A DNA stretch of 64,000 nt from SHZI01 sp049290495 (GCA_049290495.1 JBATNV010000099.1:1-64000), one strand, 5' to 3'. Shown: positions 7,993-18,029, counted from the stretch's first letter. A program made the numbers and translations. Notes: generated by a model from the sequence alone, not told the origin.

Positions 7993-9295
7993 CCGTATCT
8001 GCCTCGATTGCCAGGCCGACCGCAGACGCCTGTCTGACAAAGCCCGGAAAGGAAGTCGCAACGTTCGCGGTATCCAGAATCTGCACCGGCCCCGCCGCAC
8101 GGGCGGCACCGATGGCAAATGACATTGCCACCCGGTGATCACCGCGGCTGTCGATGGTCCCGCTACGAAAACGGCCACCACGGATGCGAGCACCGTCTGG
8201 CAGTTCATCCACTTCAATGCCAAGGGCTCGCAGCCCCGCCACCATCACGCTGATGCGATCGCTTTCCTTATGCCGAAGCTCGCCAGCACCGCTCACGAGG
8301 GTCTCGCCGTGCGCGAGTGCGGCAGCCACAAACACCATCGGGAACTCGTCGATAGCCAGCGGCACCAGTTCCGGCGGTATCGCCACACCTTGCAGTTCCG
8401 ATGGCCGTACGATCAGACGACCGACTGGCTCTGCACCGGTACCGGTTGCCACTTCAACGCGCAGGTCGGCACCCATCAGCTCGAGTATGCGCAAGATGCC
8501 GGTACGCGTCGGATTCAGGCCGACGTTATCGATGACCAGTTCGCCCTCGCCTGCCAGGCAGCCGGCCAGCACAAAGAACGCAGCTGAGGAAAGATCTCCG
8601 GGTACATTGATATCGGTGCCATTCAGCTCCCCGCTGGCACTCAGGCTGACGGTCTGTCCGTCACGGCGAACCGGCTGGCCCAGACTGACGAGCATCCGTT
8701 CAGTGTGATCACGGGTTACGGCCGGCTCATTCAGAACGGTGTCCCCATCTGCGTATAGGCCGGCCAGCAGCAGTGCGGACTTCAGCTGGGCACTGGCAAC
8801 CGGCATGTCGTAGCGGATGCCCTGCAGTTTGCGCTTGCCGGAAATATGTACGGGCGGTTTTCCATCAGTCGTCCTGATTTCCGCACCCATCAGCCGCAGC
8901 GGTACTGCGATCCGCTCCATCGGACGGCGGTTCAGCGAATCATCGCCGGTCAATTTGCTGTCAAAGCCCTGTGCCGCGAGCAGCCCCATGAAGAGTCGCA
9001 TCGCCGTACCTGAGTTGCCCATATCGAGTACGCCAGGGGCCGCACGCAATCCATGCAGGCCTTTACCCCGCACGGTGATCGTGGTCGCATCGTGCTGCTC
9101 GCCATCGATGCCCATCGCACGCACGGCCGCCAGCGTGGCCAGACAGTCTTCGCCGGGCAGAAAGCCGGAGACCCTTGTCGTACCGCTGGCGATGGCGCCG
9201 AGCATCAGGGCGCGGTGGGAAATCGACTTGTCGCCCGGCACCTGCATCGTGCCCGCGACGCGGCGTGATGGTCTGATCGTGAATGAATTGTTCAT
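7985..9295 (-). CDS. aroA: 3-phosphoshikimate 1-carboxyvinyltransferase (EPSP synthase)
   Basis: Sixth step of the shikimate pathway: joins shikimate-3-phosphate and phosphoenolpyruvate. The 436-residue product has the two-fold inverse beta-alpha-beta architecture. Motifs visible are the start PGDKSISHRALMLGAIA, the PEP-site GNSGTAMRL near residue 90, LNRRPMERI, and C-terminal HKESDRI with DHRVAMSFAI. In Pseudomonas the equivalent gene is fused to tyrA; here it stands alone. Its ATG overlaps the hisC stop by four bases, and its own stop overlaps cmk. Confidence 0.97.
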   Translation of the reverse strand: MNNSFTIRPSRRVAGTMQVPGDKSISHRALMLGAIASGTTRVSGFLPGEDCLATLAAVRAMGIDGEQHDATTITVRGKGLHGLRAAPGVLDMGNSGTAMRLFMGLLAAQGFDSKLTGDDSLNRRPMERIAVPLRLMGAEIRTTDGKPPVHISGKRKLQGIRYDMPVASAQLKSALLLAGLYADGDTVLNEPAVTRDHTERMLVSLGQPVRRDGQTVSLSASGELNGTDINVPGDLSSAAFFVLAGCLAGEGELVIDNVGLNPTRTGILRILELMGADLRVEVATGTGAEPVGRLIVRPSELQGVAIPPELVPLAIDEFPMVFVAAALAHGETLVSGAGELRHKESDRISVMVAGLRALGIEVDELPDGARIRGGRFRSGTIDSRGDHRVAMSFAIGAARAAGPVQILDTANVATSFPGFVRQASAVGLAIEADTGG

Positions 9296-10440
9296 GGTTT
9301 CTGCGCCTCCCCGGCCTTCAGACCACGCAGCGCAGACAGCAGTCGCTCGTTCTGTTCCGGAAGCCCGACAGTGATGCGCAGATGATCGGGTAATCCGTAA
9401 TTACCAACCGGCCGCACGATGACCCCGGCGCGCAGCAACTTTTCGTACCAGGGCTGTGCGGGGCCGCCCGTATCAGCCAGAACGAAGTTGCCGGCCGACG
9501 GCGATACGCGCCAGCCGATCGCTGTCAGGCCGGTGCCGAGCTGCACAAGTCCCTGCGCATTCAATTGCCGCGAACGCATGACATGCGCTGCATCGTCGAG
9601 CGCTGCACAGGCCGCGACCTGCGCCAGCGCGTTCACGTTGAAGGGCTGGCGCACGCGATTGAGTAGTTCCGCGACTCGCGGATTGCTGATCGCATACCCG
9701 ACCCGCAGACCTGCCAGCGCATACATCTTGGAGAAAGTGCGCGTGATGATGAGATTGGGAAACTCGTCCAGCCAGCGCAGCGCATCTGGCCAGTCAGAAT
9801 TCGCAACGTACTCTCCATAGGCTTCATCGAGCAGAACCAGCACATGCGGCGGCAGGCTGCCGATGAACGCCCGCAGTTCTTCAGAACCCAGCCAGGTGCC
9901 AGTCGGGTTATTGGGATTGGCGATGAAGATGAGCCGGGTTGCTGGCGTGACCAGCTGTTTCATCGCTGCCAGATCGTGCCCCAGCGCTTGCACGTGCCCT
10001 GGCGCATTCGCGGGCGCAACGCGGGCAGTCGCTCCGGTTGCCTGCACCGACAGCGCATAGACGAGAAAGGCGAACTGCGAATAGATCGCCTCCGCCGCCG
10101 GTGTCAGGAAAGTCTCGGCGACCAGCGACAGCAGTTCATTCGAGCCATTACCGACCGTGATCAGTGCCGGATCAACAGCCAGTCGCTTCGCCAACGCACT
10201 CTTGAGTTCGAAAGCAGCACCATCGGGGTATAGGGCCAGATCACCGAGCGCGGCACTGATGGCGCGAACACTGGCTGCTGGCGGCCCGAGCGGATTCTCG
10301 TTGGAGGCAAGCTTGATCGAATCGCGAATACCATACTCACGCTCGAGCTCGGCAACCGGCTTGCCCGGCACATACGGCTTGAGACCAAGCACTCCCTCGG
10401 CGGCAAGTGCTGAAAAGCGATCCGGACCGGGCATCTGCAT
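9292..10440 (-). CDS. hisC: Histidinol-phosphate aminotransferase
   Basis: PLP-dependent class II aminotransferase converting imidazole-acetol phosphate to histidinol phosphate. Length is 382 residues. The PLP lysine is Lys238 in TRTFSKMYALAGLRVGYA. Other signatures are ASNENPLGP at about 46-54, the NPNNPTGT box at 175-182 and LDEAYGEY. Such copies placed between pheA and aroA (HisC2 in Pseudomonas) may also transaminate aromatic keto acids, which would suit the neighbours. That secondary activity is inferred from context. Confidence 0.94.
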   Translation of the reverse strand: MQMPGPDRFSALAAEGVLGLKPYVPGKPVAELEREYGIRDSIKLASNENPLGPPAASVRAISAALGDLALYPDGAAFELKSALAKRLAVDPALITVGNGSNELLSLVAETFLTPAAEAIYSQFAFLVYALSVQATGATARVAPANAPGHVQALGHDLAAMKQLVTPATRLIFIANPNNPTGTWLGSEELRAFIGSLPPHVLVLLDEAYGEYVANSDWPDALRWLDEFPNLIITRTFSKMYALAGLRVGYAISNPRVAELLNRVRQPFNVNALAQVAACAALDDAAHVMRSRQLNAQGLVQLGTGLTAIGWRVSPSAGNFVLADTGGPAQPWYEKLLRAGVIVRPVGNYGLPDHLRITVGLPEQNERLLSALRGLKAGEAQKP

Positions 10441-10448
10441 CCCGCGCT

Positions 10449-11579
10449 TTAGAGCACAGCCTTGGGATAAGAACCAAGTATGCGGAACAGCTGGGCACGC
10501 TTTTGCAGTCCGGCGAGCGCAAGCGCAACCTTCTTTTCTTCAGCGTGACCGTCGATATCGATAAAGAACACGTAATGCCATTTGCGCTGCCTGGATGGCC
10601 GTGACTCGATACGGGTCATGCTGACCTGATGGTCTGCCAGCGGTGCCAGCAACTTCTGCAGCGCGCCGGCATCATCCGTATCCTGCGTCGACAGGAGCAG
10701 GCTGGTCTTGTCACTGCCGCTGGCGGCCAACAGCTCCCTGCCGATCACCAGAAAACGCGTGCTGTTGTCCGGCCGATCCTCGATATCGGTGACAAGTTTC
10801 TGCAAGCCGTAAACCTCGGCTGCAGCATCACCGGCAATCGCCGCTGTGCCTGCCTCGTCCCGTGCCCGGCGCGCACCTTCGGCATTACTGCTCGCTGGCA
10901 GCAGTTCAACGTTCGGCAGGTATTCCCGCAACCACGCACGGCACTGGGCCAGCGACTGCGGATGCGCGCTGACCCGCATCACCTTGTCCAGACCCGAGAA
11001 TTTGCCAAGCAGATGCTGGCGAATACGCATTTCAACTTCACCACAGATCTTCAGCGGCGAAGTCAGGAACATGTCGAGCGTATGGTTGACTGTGCCTTCT
11101 GTGGAGTTCTCGATCGGCACCACGCCAAAATCTGCAGCGCCCGACTCCACCTCATGAAAGACCTCGTCGATCATGCCAAGCGGTAGCGCACGGACCGAGT
11201 GGCCGAAGTGCTTGTACACGGCGGACTGGCTGAAGGTCCCTTCCGGACCCAGATAGCCGATCTTGAGCGGTTGCTCCTGCGCAAGACAGGCCGACATGAT
11301 CTCGCGAAACAGCCGGACCATTTCCTCGTCAGTCAATGGACCTTGATTGCGGGCGACAACGCCGCGCAGTACCTCGGCTTCACGTTCCGGACGGTAGTAG
11401 CCGGTCGCCGGGACGCCCTCGCCTTTTGCCACAGCAACCTGCTGCGCGAGGCCAGCACGCTCAGCGATCAGCGTCTGGATTTTCTGATCAACGGCATCGA
11501 TCTGCTTGCGCAGCGAACCGAGGGCCGGCACTTTGGAGAGCGGCCTGGGCGCGGCTGATTTCTGCCGTTTCTTGACCAT
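10449..11579 (-). CDS. pheA: Bifunctional chorismate mutase / prephenate dehydratase (P-protein)
   Basis: Converts chorismate via prephenate to phenylpyruvate for phenylalanine. The 376 residues contain an AroQ chorismate mutase helix bundle (about 20-100, starting LRKQIDAVDQKIQ), the prephenate dehydratase domain (about 105-285, with GPEGTFS, PIENSTEGTVNHTLD and the catalytic NSTRFLVIG) and an ACT domain (about 295-370) whose ESRPSRQRKWHYVFFID motif binds phenylalanine for feedback inhibition. It is eight bases upstream of hisC and eight downstream of serA, so part of one long transcription unit. Confidence 0.97.
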   Translation of the reverse strand: MVKKRQKSAAPRPLSKVPALGSLRKQIDAVDQKIQTLIAERAGLAQQVAVAKGEGVPATGYYRPEREAEVLRGVVARNQGPLTDEEMVRLFREIMSACLAQEQPLKIGYLGPEGTFSQSAVYKHFGHSVRALPLGMIDEVFHEVESGAADFGVVPIENSTEGTVNHTLDMFLTSPLKICGEVEMRIRQHLLGKFSGLDKVMRVSAHPQSLAQCRAWLREYLPNVELLPASSNAEGARRARDEAGTAAIAGDAAAEVYGLQKLVTDIEDRPDNSTRFLVIGRELLAASGSDKTSLLLSTQDTDDAGALQKLLAPLADHQVSMTRIESRPSRQRKWHYVFFIDIDGHAEEKKVALALAGLQKRAQLFRILGSYPKAVL

Positions 11580-11586
11580 TCAGGAC

Positions 11587-12780
11587 CTAAGTTGGGCTTT
11601 CGTTAAGGCAGCGTACGCTCAGCACACCGGCAATTCCGCGAATCTGCGCGAGGGTCTCTTCCTTCACGGGACCGTCCAGATCAACGATTGTATAGGCAAC
11701 TTCGCCACGCGACTTGTTGAGCAGATCTGAAATATTCACGCCAGCGTCGCCCAGACACGTGGATATCTGCCCGACCATGTTAGGTACGTTGGCATTGGCG
11801 ATCGTGATCCGGTGCGGCGTCGTCCGTGGCAGATCGGCCTCGGGAAAGTTTACTGAATAGCGAATGACACCGTGCTCAAGATAGGCGCGAAGATTGTCCG
11901 CGACCATCACTGCGCAATTTGACTCAGCCTCATGGGTCGAAGCACCAAGGTGCGGGAGCGAGATCACCTTTGGATTACCAATCAGCGCCCGGCTCGGAAA
12001 ATCACTGATATAGGCGGTCAGCTTTCCGGATGCGAGCGCAGCAGCAACCGCAGCTTCGTCGACGATTTCGCCACGGGAGAAGTTGAGGATTACAGCCTTG
12101 GCTGGCATCAGCTTGATGCGCGCTTCATTAACCAGCGCGCGCGTGGCATCCAGCAGCGGGACGTGCACGGTCAGGAAATCAGACTTGCTGAACAGCTCGT
12201 CGAGGCTGCGTGCCTGCTCGACAGAAGCAGACAGTTGCCAGGCGCGCTCAACGGTAACCTGCGGATCAAAGCCGACCACGCGCATACCGAGACTTATGGC
12301 CGCATTTGCCACCTGCACACCGATCGCACCCAGGCCGATAACACCCAGGGTGCGGCCGGGCAGTTCGAAGCCGACATACTGCTTCTTGCCGCCTTCCACC
12401 GCCTTGTCGAGCGCCGCTCCATCTTCTTTCAGGTTCTCGACGAAATTCCAGGCCTGACAGATGTTGCGCGCTGCGAGCAGCATGCCGGCGAGCACCAGCT
12501 CCTTGACCGCATTGGCGTTGGCACCTGGCGCATTGAATACCGGAATGCCGCGCTTGGCGAGTGCTGCAACAGGCACGTTGTTGACGCCTGCGCCGGCCCT
12601 CGCAACCGCGAGCACTGAATCCGGAATCGCCATATCGTGCATCTTTGCCGAACGCACCATGATGGCGTCCGGATGGCCGATATCTGAAGCCACCTCGTAA
12701 CGCTCACGCGGCAAGCGCTGCAAGCCCTCCACAGAAATACTGTTGAGGGTCAGAATCTTGTATGTGGACTTCACGCTCAC
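11587..12780 (-). CDS. serA: D-3-phosphoglycerate dehydrogenase
   Basis: First step of phosphorylated serine synthesis, oxidising 3-phosphoglycerate with NAD. The 397-residue product has the split substrate-binding domain, the Rossmann motif GVIGLGAIGVQVA near residue 150, the catalytic region SRGEIVDEAAV and the HLGASTHEAE histidine, plus a C-terminal ACT domain (about 325-397) that probably senses serine. It belongs to the short ACT-containing class. In Pseudomonas serC is followed directly by pheA; here serA is placed between them, so two serine steps are together. Confidence 0.94.
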   Translation of the reverse strand: MSVKSTYKILTLNSISVEGLQRLPRERYEVASDIGHPDAIMVRSAKMHDMAIPDSVLAVARAGAGVNNVPVAALAKRGIPVFNAPGANANAVKELVLAGMLLAARNICQAWNFVENLKEDGAALDKAVEGGKKQYVGFELPGRTLGVIGLGAIGVQVANAAISLGMRVVGFDPQVTVERAWQLSASVEQARSLDELFSKSDFLTVHVPLLDATRALVNEARIKLMPAKAVILNFSRGEIVDEAAVAAALASGKLTAYISDFPSRALIGNPKVISLPHLGASTHEAESNCAVMVADNLRAYLEHGVIRYSVNFPEADLPRTTPHRITIANANVPNMVGQISTCLGDAGVNISDLLNKSRGEVAYTIVDLDGPVKEETLAQIRGIAGVLSVRCLNESPT

Positions 12781-12829
12781 TGCATTAACCTCTTCTGGAT
12801 TTATTTAACCGCGCTGTTTAACCGCGCCG

Positions 12830-13912
12830 TCAACCGCGTCGCTTCTCGAAGTCGGCCATGAACTTCACGAGCGCCGCAACGCCAGCCTCGGAAGTCGCGT
12901 TGTAGATGCTGGCGCGCATGCCGCCAAGATCGCGATGCCCCTTCAGATTGGTCAGCCCCGCCTTCTTCGACTCACTGAGGAAGTCTGCATCCAGCGCTGC
13001 ATCAGCCAGCGTAAAGGTCACATTCATCCACGAGCGGTGCGCCTTGGCCACCGGATTGTTATAGAACGATGACGCGTCGATGGCCTGATAGAGAGATTCA
13101 GCCTTGCGGCGATTGATCTCCGCCATCTTCTGCAGGCCACCCTGCCGTTTCAGCCACGCGAAGACCAGACCGGCGATATACCAGCCAAAGGTCGGCGGCG
13201 TGTTAAGCATGGAATCAGCTGCCGCATGCGATGAGTATTTAAGAATCGCGGGCAAACCGGCTGGCGCACGCTCCAGCAAATCCTTGCGGACGATCAGTAT
13301 CACCAGACCTGAGGGACCGATGTTCTTCTGTGCGCCACCGTAGATCACACCAAACTTCCGTACATCGACCGGACGCGACAGGATCGTCGAAGACATATCG
13401 GCGATCAGCGGCACGGATCCGACTTCAGGCGGCTCATGCATCTCGAGTCCGCTGATCGTCTCGTTGGCGCAGTAATGGACATAGGCCGCATCGGGATCGA
13501 GCTTCCAGCTCGCTCGCGCCGGGATATCCATATAGTTCGACGCGGAACCATCCGCAACGATATTGACCTTGCGTACCGCCGCCGCTTCCTTGCTGGCCTT
13601 TTTCGACCAGGCGCCGGTGACGAGATAGTCAACTGACTGTGTCGGTGCAGACAGGTTCATTGGCAGCAGGGCGAAATGCGTGGTCGCACCGCCCTGCAGA
13701 AACAGCACAGAATAATCGGCCGGAATCTGCATCAGCTCGCGCAGATCGGCTTCAGCCTGCTCGGCAACCTTGATGAACTCCTTGCTGCGGTGACTGATCT
13801 CCATCACCGACATGCCCGTGCCGTTCCAGTCAGTCATTTCTGCCTGCGCCTGCTGCAGCACTTCAAGCGGCAACGCAGCCGGACCCGCACTGAAATTAAC
13901 AACCCTTGTCAT
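12830..13912 (-). CDS. serC: Phosphoserine aminotransferase
   Basis: PLP enzyme turning 3-phosphohydroxypyruvate into phosphoserine and also used in pyridoxine synthesis. The start is set at MTRVVNFSAGPAALP, the invariant N terminus of the family, with GAGAG ten bases upstream; the frame stays open for 41 codons before it without homology. This gives 360 residues, as in E. coli. The PLP lysine is in the IYGGAQKNIGPSGL motif. The FYNNPVAKAHRSWMNVTF and HRDLGGMRASIYNA motifs complete the signature. Confidence 0.97.
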   Translation of the reverse strand: MTRVVNFSAGPAALPLEVLQQAQAEMTDWNGTGMSVMEISHRSKEFIKVAEQAEADLRELMQIPADYSVLFLQGGATTHFALLPMNLSAPTQSVDYLVTGAWSKKASKEAAAVRKVNIVADGSASNYMDIPARASWKLDPDAAYVHYCANETISGLEMHEPPEVGSVPLIADMSSTILSRPVDVRKFGVIYGGAQKNIGPSGLVILIVRKDLLERAPAGLPAILKYSSHAAADSMLNTPPTFGWYIAGLVFAWLKRQGGLQKMAEINRRKAESLYQAIDASSFYNNPVAKAHRSWMNVTFTLADAALDADFLSESKKAGLTNLKGHRDLGGMRASIYNATSEAGVAALVKFMADFEKRRG

Positions 13913-13961
13913 CTGCTTCTCTCGTGAAAAATTGTCTGGAAATCGAAGCCGGTGCTGCGGA

Positions 13962-16517
13962 CTACTCTGCCGATTCACCGTCATCCTGATCAGTGCCCGG
14001 AACGATCCGGTCGAGGCCGACCAGCCGCTCGTCATCGCCGATGCGGATCAGTCGCACGCCCTGCGTATTGCGGCCCTGCCGCGAAACTTCAGCCACCGGG
14101 GTACGCACCAGCGTCCCGCCGCTGCTGATCAGCATGATTTCATCTTCATCTTTGGCCTGGATTGCACCGACCATGCGGCCATTACGATCTGAAGTCTGGA
14201 TGGCGATGACGCCCTGACCGCCACGGCCCTGCACCGGGAAATCGTCAACTGCCGTGCGCTTGCCGTAACCAGTTTCGGTGGCGGTGAGCACCTCACCTTC
14301 GCCAAGAATCAGCAGCGCGATGATCTCGTGTCCTTCCGGCAGGCGCATACCGCGCACACCCGCCGCCGCACGGCCCATCGGCCGGACGTCCGACTCCGGA
14401 AAGCGGATCGCCTTGCCGGTGCTTGCGCACAGCATGATGTCGCATTCGCCGTCGGTGATCGCCACATCGACCAGCCGGTCCCCCTCATGCAAATCGATCG
14501 CGCGGATGCCGGCGGTGCGCGGACGCGAGAATGCATCCAGTGCGGTTTTCTTCACGGTACCGTCGCTGGTCACCATGAAGATGTAGTTACTTTCACTGAA
14601 CTGCCGCACCGGCAATACCGCGTTGATGCGCTCATCGGGCTCCAGCGGCAGCAGGTTCACCATCGGACGGCCGCGTGCACCTGGACCTGAGCGCGGCACC
14701 TGGTAGACCTTGAGCCAGTACATCTTGCCCGTGCTGGTGAAGCACAGCAGCGTATCGTGCGTATTGGCAATGAAGAGCTTGTCGATGAAATCCTCTTCCT
14801 TGACCTTCGCCGCTGCACGTCCCCGGCCACCGCGACGCTGCACCTGGTAGTCGCTGACGCTCTGCGCCTTGGCATAACCGCCATGCGAGAGGGTCACCAC
14901 CACATCCTCCTCGGGAATCAGGTCTTCCATCTCGAGACTTGAGTGGTCCTGGACGATTTCAGTGCGGCGCGCGTCGGCGTAGTTGTCGCGGATCTCGACA
15001 AGCTCTGCGCGGATGACCGCGATCAGGCGGTCCGGGTCAGCGAGGATCTCCGTGTACTCGCGGATCCGCGACAGCAGTTCCTGGTACTCGTTGATGATCT
15101 TGTCCTGCTCGAGGCCGGTAAGCCGCTGCAGGCGCAGATCAAGAATCGCCTGGGCCTGGACCGGCGACAGCCGGTAGCCGTCCGGACCCGGGCCAAAGTC
15201 GACCGCGGCATCGTCGGGCCGCGTGGATACATTGCCGGCCCGGGCCAGCATTTCGGTCACCGCACCCGGCGACCAGACACGCCTGGTCAACGCCTCACGC
15301 GCTTCCGGTGGCGTTGGCGAGGCCTTGATCACGGCGATCACCGGATCAATATTGGCCAGCGCTACCGCCTGACCTTCGAGGATATGCGCACGTTCACGCG
15401 CCTTGCGCAGATCAAAAACCGTCCGGCGGGTGACCACTTCGCGCCGGTGACGCACGAAGCACTCGATGAGCGTTTTCAGATCAAAGAGCCGGGGCTGCCC
15501 GTCGCGCAGGGCAACCATGTTGATACCGAACACGCTCTCAAGCTGCGTCTGCTTGTAGAGGTTATTGAGCACGACCTCGGAAGACTCGCCGCGGCGCAAC
15601 TCGATGACGACACGCATGCCGTCCTTGTCGGACTCGTCGCGCAGCTCGCTGATACCTTCCAGCTTCTTGTCGCGGACCAGCTCGGCGATCTTCTCGATCA
15701 GTCGCGCCTTGTTGACCTGGTAAGGCAGCTCCGTAACGATCAGCGCCTCACGCCCACGGTCGCCAAATTCCTCGACATGCACGCGCGCACGGATGTGCAC
15801 GCGGCCGCGCCCGGTGGTGTATGCCGAATGAATACCTTGCGAGCCATTGATGATGCCGGCAGTCGGAAAATCCGGGCCGGGCACGATCACCATCAGTTCG
15901 GCCGTGGTGATCGCCGGGTTTTCGATCAGGGCCAGCGTCGCCGTGATGACCTCGCCAAGGTTGTGCGGCGGGATATTGGTCGCCATGCCCACGGCAATGC
16001 CGGAGGAGCCGTTAACCAGCAGATTGGGAATTCGCGCCGGCAGGACCGACGGCTCGGTTTCAGAACCGTCGTAATTAGGCACGAAATCAACCGTACCCTT
16101 GTCGATGTCAGCCAGCAGTTCGCTGGTGATTCGGGTCATGCGCACTTCGGTATAGCGCATGGCTGCCGGTGAATCACCGTCTACAGAACCGAAGTTACCC
16201 TGCCCGTCCACCAGCAGATAACGCATCGAGAAGGGCTGCGCCATGCGCACGATCGCGTCATAAACGGCCGTATCGCCATGCGGATGGTATTTACCGATGA
16301 CATCACCGACCACGCGCGCAGATTTCTTGTAGGCCTTGGTATGGTCGTTGCCCAGCTCCCGCATGGCATGCAGGACGCGACGGTGTACCGGCTTCAAACC
16401 ATCGCGTACATCAGGCAGCGCACGACCCACGATGACGCTCATCGCGTAGTCCAGATAGGACTTCCGCATCTCGTCTTCGAGATTGACCTGGAAAATTTCC
16501 TTGGCTACTTCAGCCAT
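13962..16517 (-). CDS. gyrA: DNA gyrase subunit A
   Basis: Breakage-reunion subunit of gyrase, introducing negative supercoils with GyrB. Start at MAEVAKEIFQ gives 851 residues and numbering that matches E. coli: catalytic Tyr122 in AMRYTEVR, and the quinolone-resistance region HPHGDTAVYD with Thr83 and Asp87. The C-terminal domain has the GyrA-box-like QRRGGRGRAA and six-bladed pinwheel repeats, then an acidic tail. It diverges from mtaD across about 170 bases. Thr83 is the native residue in some genera such as Pseudomonas and need not mean acquired resistance. Confidence 0.98.
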   Translation of the reverse strand: MAEVAKEIFQVNLEDEMRKSYLDYAMSVIVGRALPDVRDGLKPVHRRVLHAMRELGNDHTKAYKKSARVVGDVIGKYHPHGDTAVYDAIVRMAQPFSMRYLLVDGQGNFGSVDGDSPAAMRYTEVRMTRITSELLADIDKGTVDFVPNYDGSETEPSVLPARIPNLLVNGSSGIAVGMATNIPPHNLGEVITATLALIENPAITTAELMVIVPGPDFPTAGIINGSQGIHSAYTTGRGRVHIRARVHVEEFGDRGREALIVTELPYQVNKARLIEKIAELVRDKKLEGISELRDESDKDGMRVVIELRRGESSEVVLNNLYKQTQLESVFGINMVALRDGQPRLFDLKTLIECFVRHRREVVTRRTVFDLRKARERAHILEGQAVALANIDPVIAVIKASPTPPEAREALTRRVWSPGAVTEMLARAGNVSTRPDDAAVDFGPGPDGYRLSPVQAQAILDLRLQRLTGLEQDKIINEYQELLSRIREYTEILADPDRLIAVIRAELVEIRDNYADARRTEIVQDHSSLEMEDLIPEEDVVVTLSHGGYAKAQSVSDYQVQRRGGRGRAAAKVKEEDFIDKLFIANTHDTLLCFTSTGKMYWLKVYQVPRSGPGARGRPMVNLLPLEPDERINAVLPVRQFSESNYIFMVTSDGTVKKTALDAFSRPRTAGIRAIDLHEGDRLVDVAITDGECDIMLCASTGKAIRFPESDVRPMGRAAAGVRGMRLPEGHEIIALLILGEGEVLTATETGYGKRTAVDDFPVQGRGGQGVIAIQTSDRNGRMVGAIQAKDEDEIMLISSGGTLVRTPVAEVSRQGRNTQGVRLIRIGDDERLVGLDRIVPGTDQDDGESAE

Positions 16518-16691
16518 CGATACAGCAGATTCCGCCAGACAACGATGCACCCACAGCCATCCCCGGCATGGCGCTTACCCGCCAGGCTGGAGGCGGCTCG
16601 GTCGATCGTTGCGGTGTTAAAAAAATGGTCTCCGGGACGCGCGCTATGCTAACACGGATCAGGCATTATGCCGCCGCCGGAACCTCATACC

Positions 16692-18029
16692 ATGCAGCCT
16701 GCTGACCTCATCATCACCGCCCGCTGGATCATCCCTGTCGAACCCGAGGGGCAGGTTCTCGATGACCATGCCCTGGTAGTACGCGACGGCCGGATTATCG
16801 ACCTGCTACCCGCCGCCGACGCCATTCAGCGCTACGTCGCGCCGGATCTCATCCGGCGACCTAACCATGTGTTGCTGCCCGGCCTGGTCAATGCCCATAC
16901 ACACAGCCCGATGACGCTGTTCCGCGGCTTTGCGGACGACATGCCCCTGGATGCCTGGCTGGGCCAGCACATCTGGCCGGCTGAAACGCGCTGGGTCGAT
17001 GCCGGCTTCGTACGTGATGGTGCCGAACTCGCCATGCTGGAAATGCTTCGCGGTGGGACTACCTGCTTCAACGACATGTATTTCTTCCCTGACGTCATCG
17101 CGCGAGCGGTCGACGCCAGCGGCCTCCGCGCCTGCGTCGGCATGATTGTCCTGGAGCATCCCACGGTCTGGGCGCAGGATGCCGAAGAGTATTTGCGCAA
17201 GGGCCTCGCCGTTCGCGATCAGTTTCGCGACCATCCGCGCATCTCCATGGTGTTTGCGCCGCACGCCCCGTACACGGTGTCAGACAGCAGCTTCAGGCAG
17301 ATACAACTGCTGGCCAACGAACTCGACACGCAGATCCACATGCATGTCCATGAAACGGCGGATGAGGTTTCAGACAGCCAGCGACACTTTTCGCGCCGGC
17401 CACTGCAGCGGCTTGACGAGCTCGGCCTGCTCACGCCACTGCTCGCTGCCGTGCATATGACTCAGCTGCTGCCGGATGAAATTTCACTGTTGCGCGAACG
17501 CGGTGTAAGCGTGGTTCATTGTCCGGAATCGAATCTCAAGCTGGCCAGTGGCTTCTGTCCGGTGGCTGATATCGCGGCAGCTGGCATCAATATCGCACTC
17601 GGCACCGATGGTGCCGGCAGCAACAACGACCTGGACATGTTTGGCGAGATGCGCAGCTGTGCGCTGCTCGCCAAGGGCGTGGCGCAACGCGCTGACGTCG
17701 CACCGGCAGCAGCGGTGCTCAGCATGGCCACACTCAATGGCGCACAAGCGCTCGGCCTCCGTGATCGTATCGGCTCACTGCTGGCCGGCAAAGAAGCCGA
17801 TGTGATCTGTGTAGACTTGTCGGCGGCAGCCACGCAGCCGGTCTACGATCCGGTTTCACAGCTGGTCTATGCAACGTCCCGCGACCAGGTCAGCGATGTC
17901 TGGGTAGCTGGCCGCCAGTTGCTCAGCGGGGGCCAGCCGATGATGGCCGACGCCGCGCTGATCCTGGCACGGGCAGAAGCATGGCGGATGCGACTTTCAG
18001 CAACTCCGGGGAGCGTTGCAGATGACTGA
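16692..18029 (+). CDS. mtaD: 5-methylthioadenosine / S-adenosylhomocysteine deaminase (TRZ/ATZ hydrolase)
   Basis: Metal-dependent amidohydrolase that deaminates MTA or SAH to the inosine forms. The preferred start MQPADLIITARWI gives 445 residues; an in-frame ATG eight codons earlier is possible. The metal ligands are H69 and H71 in LVNAHTHSP, a histidine pair in IHMHVHET, and the aspartate of ALGTDGAGSNND. The substrate class is inferred from the close relation to Pseudomonas PA3170, which occupies the same position beside ubiG. The ubiG start lies inside its last codons. Confidence 0.9.
   Translation: MQPADLIITARWIIPVEPEGQVLDDHALVVRDGRIIDLLPAADAIQRYVAPDLIRRPNHVLLPGLVNAHTHSPMTLFRGFADDMPLDAWLGQHIWPAETRWVDAGFVRDGAELAMLEMLRGGTTCFNDMYFFPDVIARAVDASGLRACVGMIVLEHPTVWAQDAEEYLRKGLAVRDQFRDHPRISMVFAPHAPYTVSDSSFRQIQLLANELDTQIHMHVHETADEVSDSQRHFSRRPLQRLDELGLLTPLLAAVHMTQLLPDEISLLRERGVSVVHCPESNLKLASGFCPVADIAAAGINIALGTDGAGSNNDLDMFGEMRSCALLAKGVAQRADVAPAAAVLSMATLNGAQALGLRDRIGSLLAGKEADVICVDLSAAATQPVYDPVSQLVYATSRDQVSDVWVAGRQLLSGGQPMMADAALILARAEAWRMRLSATPGSVADD

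Noticed and set aside
14943..16172. Long plus-strand open frame of about 409 codons antisense to gyrA
   Set aside because: Mirror of gyrA codon usage in high-GC DNA; the translation is His/Arg/Asp-rich with no domain, and gyrA itself is intact.
16668..16691. Upstream ATG for mtaD
   Set aside because: Adds eight Pro-rich residues not typical of the family; the second ATG fits better, though not excluded.
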